Positions 32,905 through 39,077 of a stretch of DNA of 39,077 bases are shown here, piece after piece. Origin of the DNA: Sphaeroforma arctica JP610 (lineage: Eukaryota; Opisthokonta; Ichthyosporea; Ichthyophonida); contig NW_014040537.1 in assembly GCF_001186125.1 (NCBI RefSeq), forward strand, positions 125,867 to 164,943. The letters are read 5' to 3'. A model generated the notes under the pieces. The model made no database searches. It was not told the DNA's origin and saw only the letters and a program-made list of their open reading frames with translations. Numbering within the stretch: the stretch's first letter is position 1; the number at the start of each line of letters is the position of its first letter. A program made the position numbers and the translations under genes.

Positions 32905-35262
32905 TCACCAGGATTTTCGTTGCTTCTTATGGTCATAACCATCTCCACCGCCTCGACCACCGCCTCGACCACCGCCTCGACCACCACCTCTACCGCGACT
33001 GCCACCCCGCCCCCTTAAACTACTGCTGTTCGGTTTATACTCGGCCTTTGCCTTGGCCTTCTCCTTTTGATTCTCTTCGTGCATCTTTACGGTGTCGGTT
33101 GCCGCGTGCCGTTTCTTAACCATGCCGTGCAGGTAGGCTTGCCGATTCTCAATCGAATGCTGCTCGTCAAGATTGATGAACTGGTAGTTGTGGGAATATG
33201 TGCATGTGTTTAGCCAGAGAAACCTATGATAAGGCGTATGATGATTTAGTTGGGAAATATACTGGATTGGTAGTGCACATGCCAACAATCCGGCATACGC
33301 CAGAATACAGTACGAAAACAGGTCATATTAAGGCCACAAGGTATAAGCACATAGAATCTGTTTGACATTGTAATATCTTGTAGCGAGAGTATAATTGAAC
33401 CGTATATTCTGAAAATGCCTCATACTAGTTGACAACAAACCAATGTACATTGACAATAGCGATGACGAACGTACAACTGACAAAATCCAAAGGTATCACA
33501 ACGCTTTTTATACAGGTGATACCCACATTAATCGTCGGAATAAATAACTGTACACACACACACTCTCTCTCTCTTATATATATATATATATATATATACC
33601 TAAACACACACATATATACACATACATACATGCTTACGTACATGAATGAAAAATTACCTACATACATATAAACGCGTAGACATTACTATATATAGAATAT
33701 TTAATATACAGATTGATACACGCTCTCATGCATAGACTCACGAACCTACACATATACAAACGTGTACACACGCGCACACACACACACGCATATATATATA
33801 TGTATATTATATCTATGAAATAATAAATTTGAATTTATATATACATAACAAATATGAAACCAACTTTTTATATACATACAATATACATATACACGTTGAC
33901 CGTTCGATAATGATAACAAAGAAATACATGCGATATCTAATAGTGGTTTAAACAGCTAACACGAGGATTTTCAATTACAACTTTCCACACGGAACTATGA
34001 TACGTATATACTGAACATTCCACCTATAATTTCTGAGGAAATACACGAACAGAGCGTAGACATACTTCTTTCAGTGCTTTCTCTGACACGCTAATTGGCA
34101 CCCAAGTCATAAAATCGAATAGCGAATCATCAACATCTTCTGCGAAAAGCTTTCCGTCATTATCTTCAAGCAATCTAAAAGGGAGGGGGAGGGTGATATA
34201 TAAGCTTGTTTCCAAATTCGCGGTGGAGACTGGAACATAAAAAGTAGGTATATCACAACATTATGCTTCACAAACTAGTATATATACAAGTGCTATACAG
34301 TGCAATTAGACCGAATATTTAGCTCGGTGATCAAGCGGATATCATAGGCGAAGACCCATTTAAATACAAGCGAGTGCGAACCCGAGAAACAAACAACATC
34401 TATGCGGTGGCGGGCTGTATGCCGACAAATAATATATTGAACAGGCATGCTATCAGAAAGAGATACCCAACTGACACACAAGACTTGCATGGTTCTACAC
34501 ATACAAAAACAGTATCTCCTACGTGTCTACTAGAAATTCACACTAAATTCGTATCGGCGAACACACCGATCAATCATTTTGCGGATGCTCTCCTTCTTCT
34601 TCTTTAACGCCGCCTCTTTAGTCGTCCTGTTCTCAACTGTTCGCCGGAGTCCTTTGCCACCGCCTTGCGCGGACTTTTCTATGTTTATTCTACGACCATC
34701 CATTTTAGTGTGGTGCAGCTTGCACGCCACCGTCAATGCCTTGTTGGTCTTGAAGTCCACAAATGCCATGCCCCTCGACTTATTTGTGCCTTTCTCTGTC
34801 AGCATGCGAATACCCAATATATCATCTCCTATATTGCCCAGACGCGTTAAGTGATCTCTAATCTCATCCGCCCCGACTGTGTAAGGCAGTTGACCGACAA
34901 AGGCGATGTATTGCTCGGGCTGTCCTCCATCCTGAGAAGCAGAAATTGTGCCGGCTTGGTCAGTGAAGATATGCAATGATAAGACTCGCAGGATATTTAT
35001 GTACGCTTGTGTCCATAGTGCGAAAGTCTCTACTTATGTAAGCTGCTTATAACTAATCATTAAGCAATAAATGACTGTCGTATATGCTAAGGGGCATACT
35101 AGCTCTACATACGTTCAATAAAAACCAGGTATATACATTTCTTAGCCAACGATATATATCCAATTATGTATCATCATTATCGTATACAGGTGGAATAAGC
35201 TGCGTAACAAATATAATTAAAAAATGTATGAATAGACTAATACGTTTACCCCACGGCGATAT

Positions 35263-35302
<40 letters not shown>

Positions 35303-35306
35303 TATA

Positions 35307-35385
<79 letters not shown>

Positions 35386-35452
35386 TTATATACATGCATG
35401 CATACATACATGCATATATACATTCATACATACATACATACATACATACATT

Positions 35453-35483
<31 letters not shown>

Positions 35484-35719
35484 ACGTTTATTCAGCAATA
35501 AATACATATTGTATATAGAAGCCAAACCTTATCTGTAACTCTCATTGTATTCTACATAGCTTGACATCGCAAAAAAATCCGAGAAGTATAGAAATGTACA
35601 CTTACATCATCCCTTTTCCGCTTCCTGCTAGCTTGTTCGGGCTCTTTAGTATTATCTGTAGATTGTGTAAGTGTAGGCGCGGTTTTACCGGCTTCGGTGG
35701 TGGTACTGGCTGGAGGCAT
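32905..35719 (-). CDS. RRM protein with C-terminal helical domain and RGG tail, four exons
   Basis: Exons on the minus strand are 35719-35606, 34931-34567, 34174-34066 and 33180-32905 (114, 365, 109 and 276 bp; introns in phases 0, 2, 0; total 287 aa). Donors are GTAAGT, GTGTGT and GTATGT; acceptors are TTCTCAG, CCCTTTTAG and ACTACCAG. The N-terminus is Ser/Thr-rich with RKRKR. The RRM has RNP2 at about 46-52 (YIAFVGQ) and RNP1 at 91-98 (RGMAFVDF). A Lys-rich helix follows ([17 protein letters not shown]), then an acidic/helical part ending [20 protein letters not shown], which resembles the NURR-type domain of hnRNP Q/R, and a 12-bp-repeat-encoded RGGG tract. The RRM with HHT...GRRIN and GGGK also recalls yeast Nop6-like nucleolar proteins. 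RNA binding is near certain; the process is not known. The weakest splice is the exon 2 donor. Confidence 0.8.
33181..34065. other. Intron 3 of the RRM gene, with microsatellites
   Basis: This 885-bp intron contains a (TA)n tract with flanking CT and CA repeats (about 33558-33605) and CACACA/TATATA stretches (33760-33800). Open frames here are low-complexity and not genes. Confidence 0.65.
34932..35605. other. Intron 1 of the RRM gene, with a long TA/TACA microsatellite
   Basis: A 674-bp intron. About 35264-35483 is a composite (TA)n and (CATA)n tract including ATACATACATACATAC. The Ile-Tyr-rich open frames over it are artefacts. Confidence 0.7.
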
Positions 35720-36625
35720 AATTACATACTTTTAACTACTAGGATATACTCAGCTACTTGTTCAATAGAGACACCGCTTAACTTATAGATTGAATGTACA
35801 GGTATTAGAATGTGATAGTAGTGATTGAGGTTATCACTTCGACCATCCTTAGCAAAAACACTCCACAGGCCATTTTTCAAGCACAATTAACATTCAACCT
35901 CCTGGATTTTGCCTGCCATTGACTTACAGATAGAAGCACGTGCCAGCTATTTAGAGTTTAGGGTTACACATATTTCTTCTTCTTTTTTTTGTGTGCTAAA
36001 TTCTAGCTAGCCAATGATTGAAGGTAGTTGAGTTGCAGCAATCAAACCAAAATCAAACCGCAAATCGTATACAGAAGTAGAGAAAGAAGGAAAATCAGAA
36101 ATCTCTATTTAGAAGAAGGCTATGAAATCTCAGCCACTTGTAGCCATTGAGGAGCGTTTTATACCAATCATAATTAAGTATTACTGATTGTGAATGTGAC
36201 CACTGGCCTCTTATTCATCACAAATTTTTGTGCCGAGACAAGGCCTGGGCCATCAAGTGTATTTCAATACGTTAATATCAACTGAGTTGGTGGCGTGTAA
36301 CGTTTATCGATTTGTAAACGTTTGTTTCAAATTTTTAAAAGTATTAATATGTAGTCAGTGTTTGCAGGCAGTCTGAGGGCGCTCGGGTCGGGGATCGCCC
36401 AAATATAGTATTTTTGAAGTTTTATCAGAGAGCACGTATGATAAATGCACATATCACCATAGCGGCATAGTCCGAGATAAAAGTAGAATGCTAAAAAAAT
36501 GCGACTGTTATGTCGAGTCCGTCGAGTGTCGAGTGTCGAGCATATGTGCTGACATAAAACAGAAACGAACGTTGCCATCCGTATCAGAACTATCAGCAGA
36601 ACACATTATACACAAATTTGCGGTA
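35720..36625. promoter_or_regulatory. Divergent upstream region shared by the RRM and ROK genes
   Basis: 906 bp separate the two start codons, which point away from each other, so both promoters should lie here. I see no certain TATA box or named site. An upstream ATG at 36488 is in frame with the kinase and open through to it, preceded by plain AT-rich sequence; GTCGAGT words repeat at 36513-36541. No other gene is seen. Confidence 0.4.
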
Positions 36626-37998
36626 ATGTGTGCAGATAAGAACCTTTACATTGGAGTCGACCTGGGTGGCACTAATGCCAAAGCTGGCGTAATTACATTA
36701 GAAGGCGAGCTTGTGTGTCGCAAAGACCTCCCAATCACAGACTTAGAAGAGAACGCTGTCGCAGAAAGACTAGTAGAGTGTATTCGAGAAGCGTTAAAGT
36801 CATGCAACCACACACTTTCCGAAGTTGCATGCATTGGCGTAGGGTCTCCAGGAGGGATTAGAGATGGCCTGGTTACAAGCGCAGCCAATTTCCCTTTGTG
36901 GAAAGATGTTCCGCTCGCACAGATGATCAAAGATCGATGTGAGGGTGTTACTACAATTCTTGCAAATGATGCTGATGCTGCGATTGCCGCAGAAGTATGG
37001 GTAGGAGCTGTAAAGAAACACGGTGCTAGAAATATGGCTATGTGGACGTTGGGCACAGGCGTTGGGTTTGGTGTAGTGATTGAAGGCGCCGTTGTCAAGG
37101 GTTACTCGGGATTAATTGAAGGAGGACACGCTATCGTTGTTCCCGACGGTGACCTGTGTGGGTGCTCGCAAAAGGGTTGTATAGAGATGTACGTATCTGC
37201 GTCGAATGTGGCTCGTATCGCCAAGGAGGCAGCACGGAAACCTGGGGCTAAGTCATGCCTGCCTGTGGGTGATTTCGGATCGTACGAAGTGTTCCAGGCA
37301 GCGGCAAAGGGAGACGAGGTGGCCAATGCGGCGATCGACCAAGCGGCGGATAAGCTCGGCATGATGAGTGTCAATGTGTCGAGATTCCTAGACGTCGAAC
37401 TAATAGGTATGTATTCAATGTGGTTGTGCGCATATGTTCATTTGTTTCACGTTTATTTGTACGTATGTATCAGCTCTTACATTTGTACGGAGAAAGAGAC
37501 GATTGTGAGCGTTCCAGAAGTGTTGATCCCCTTCATATTTTCAAATGTGCATCAATCCCGATATGATACGCGGTGCAGGTTAAAGCATTTTCAAGAATCA
37601 GAACCCAAAACTTTCGTGGTAAACGTTATGCATAAGAGTCCGCACCGATACCCGTGTAAAATACGTTTGATGTATATAGTTGAAATTTTAGCAGCTGGAA
37701 ATCTACATACGTGGGCTTGTGGCTGTTTAAAAACTATACAATAATCTATCTTGTTCCATCCAATAAGGGTTGATCCGGTGCTGAACCTTTAATGAACCTC
37801 TTTTATTGTATAGTGTTCGCCGGAGGAATGACCAAGGCCGGCGATATCCTACTCGAGAAAATCCAAACTGCTTTCGACAAGTACACTTGGACCAAGCTGC
37901 CCAATAATGCAAAGCTAGTATATGCCGAGGTGGGCGAGGACTCTGGCGTTATTGGTGCCGGGGCGATGGCTAAGTTACATGTGACTGGCGAAATCTAA
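36626..37998 (+). CDS. ROK-family sugar kinase (glucokinase-like), two exons
   Basis: Exon 1 is 36626-37406 and exon 2 is 37814-37998; the intron 37407-37813 starts GTATGT and ends TATAG. Joining across it gives 321 aa, the usual ROK length, with ELIVFAGGMTKAGD across the junction. The enzyme would phosphorylate a hexose (glucose, mannose or an N-acetyl-hexosamine) with ATP in the cytosol. The N-terminal phosphate loop is VDLGGTNAKAG (D12). The catalytic Asp is in ANDADAA (D115). The ROK zinc site is EGGH (H168) with CGCSQKGC (C178, C180, C185), followed by IE. I chose M47 of the open frame as start because it places the phosphate loop about 10 residues in, as in the family; an upstream in-frame ATG at 36488 would add 46 residues without family support. 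ROK glucokinases are mainly bacterial, so transfer is possible, but the intron shows it is settled in a eukaryotic genome. Confidence 0.88.
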
Positions 37999-38640
37999 GT
38001 GCCAGAATGCAGTCGAATAATATAGTTGAAAATAAGTGACAGAAACGAACCATGAACATAGGTACGCTATAATTAGTACTTCACACCGAAACGCGGATGT
38101 CAGATAAAAGGCACATACAAAACAGTACGTGTACCAACTCTTGTGAGAACTCTGTCAAAGTCCATATATATATCAGTCGTTAAAGTATTCCTAGAGGATA
38201 ATTGTAGATAATTTACGCATAGGAATGGTCTAGTTAAGTAATTCCGAACTTGGGTCAAAGAATGACGGCTACAGAGACAGCATTGTTGCTTTCTCATGAA
38301 AAACACGCTGCGTTCAAAATATCACTCACGGCACGCATGCGTACACATAATTCTACGTTAGTTTGTATATCCAATAGTAGTGCGTATACGTGTACAAATC
38401 TAACCACATATGAAAATTCTGATAGTCAGTTCAGAGCCTGTCATTGTTGCGAGTAGGAAAGAGAAAAAGTGGACATTAGAGCGGAATAAAATCGATCGCG
38501 TACACATACACGCATAGGCATATGTGTTTACAATTGAGCTTGAGCTGACTCTTAAGTTGAATGAATATGTGTCGACCCAAATCGGAATATAACCCGTTTC
38601 TTGTTCGTTATAGCGTGTATACACGCTCACTTCCTGAGCG
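37999..38640. other. Intergenic stretch downstream of the ROK gene
   Basis: No gene recognised. It includes a perfect 16-bp palindrome AGCGTGTATACACGCT at 38612-38627. Short open frames on both strands lack motifs. Confidence 0.5.
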
Positions 38641-38650
38641 GAATTATGCA

Positions 38651-38810
38651 GAATTCTTACAATGCTACCGCGTACATTCTGAGGAAGTACGGAATTCAAA
38701 ATACCGCACAGCATGCAGCGACTGACAGTATCAAGCCGATACCTCTAGGGGATCGGCATCCAATGGGACCACTTTTGCCATATCTACAGCTAGGCAAGTT
38801 CTGGTCATAA
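38651..38810 (+). CDS. Possible terminal exon of an unknown gene
   Basis: An open frame that could follow an acceptor (ATTATGCAG, ending at 38650) runs about 53 codons to a TAA at 38808-38810. It contains TAYILRKYGIQNTAQ and ends HPMGPLLPYLQLGKFWS, and an AATAAA follows within about 60 bases (near 38863). Composition is more protein-like than its surroundings, but the pyrimidine tract is weak and no upstream exon was found. I do not recognise the protein. It may be chance. Confidence 0.2.
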
Positions 38811-38966
38811 TTTATCAGCTATCCGTTGACAATGTGATTAGCTTAACACTGCGAGAACTGAAATAAATGCACAATACTTGCAGATGTGTTGTTAGCAAAT
38901 ATATGGGACGATGAGTCTGTTTCTTACCTGTGGAAAAAGCAAACCACACGTATATCCTCCTGAATC

Positions 38967-39025
<59 letters not shown>

Positions 39026-39077
39026 GTAGTAGTAGACGTAACGTACGTAGTAGTAGTTAGTTAGTACGTAAACGAAC
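38811..39077. repeat. Microsatellite end of the window
   Basis: After a short unassigned stretch, (TA)n runs from about 38965 to 39021, followed by (TAG)n and scrambled ACGTAACGTACGTAG/TTAG words. These resemble, on the opposite strand, the words beside the gap at 23280-23349. Confidence 0.85.

Noticed and set aside
33425-33671. Open frames on both strands around the TA/CA microsatellite
   Set aside because: Low-complexity peptides inside RRM intron 3; no motif.
35084-35518. 144-codon plus-strand open frame inside RRM intron 1
   Set aside because: It is mostly Ile-Tyr-His repeats from TA and CATA microsatellites and lies in an intron of the opposite-strand gene.
36488-36625. 46-residue N-terminal extension of the ROK kinase
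   Set aside because: In frame and open, but it contains GTCGAGT word repeats and has no family counterpart; the ATG at 36626 gives the usual spacing to the phosphate loop. A targeting peptide is not excluded.
37407-37744. Kinase reading frame continuing past 37406
   Set aside because: The frame stays open by chance into the intron, but the residues there do not fit the ROK family while the spliced exon 2 does.

Overview
The window is nuclear DNA of a eukaryote with a repeat-rich genome. It has GT-AG introns, EEP-endonuclease LINEs, Ty3-like and copia-like retroelement fossils, a BED/hAT DNA transposon, THAP-like domains, minisatellites, long TA microsatellites and a 357-base assembly gap. 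The three host genes (an Agd3-like secreted polysaccharide deacetylase, an RRM/RGG protein and a bacterial-type ROK sugar kinase) fit a unicellular opisthokont protist such as an ichthyosporean. That placement is inference from gene content and is not proven by the sequence.

Bases 1-10600 are a mobile-element graveyard. A LINE on the minus strand (about 1-2600) runs off the left edge with ORF1 and the endonuclease part of ORF2. Next to it lies an old, heavily broken Ty3-like retroelement, also minus (about 2640-8510, perhaps to 9567). A second copy of the same LINE family, containing only the ORF1 part, sits inside it on the plus strand at 4594-5748, flanked by a 10-bp direct repeat. A roughly 530-bp tandem duplication (8510-9567) and a weak copia-like fragment follow.

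Bases 10660-18790 hold a degenerate minisatellite built from words like GATAGATGCATGC. It is split by a solo LTR (10985-11753), an LTR fragment (12131-12411) and a younger Ty3-like element (12412-18679). The 5' LTR of that element itself contains a solo LTR of a different family with a 5-bp duplication.

Bases 18790-29970 are accessory DNA without a clear host gene. They contain a series of hairpins (19947-20178) running into an exact 12 x 22-bp array (20210-20473), two THAP-like coding remnants, a trio of hairpins near 22.8 kb, the gap with its TA tract, a frameshifted hAT transposase (23899-26067), and a long stretch of cryptically simple sequence ending in a perfect 16 x 7-bp array.

Bases 29972-38000 are the gene-bearing end: the intronless 785-aa deacetylase (+), a four-exon 287-aa RRM/RGG protein (-), and a two-exon 321-aa ROK kinase (+). 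The last two are divergent and share a 0.9-kb upstream region. All four introns have GT-AG ends and preserve the reading frame. From 38 kb to the end there is only a weak terminal-exon candidate and simple repeats. The three host genes show no obvious operon-like link; the deacetylase acts outside the cell, the kinase in the cytosol and the RRM protein on RNA.
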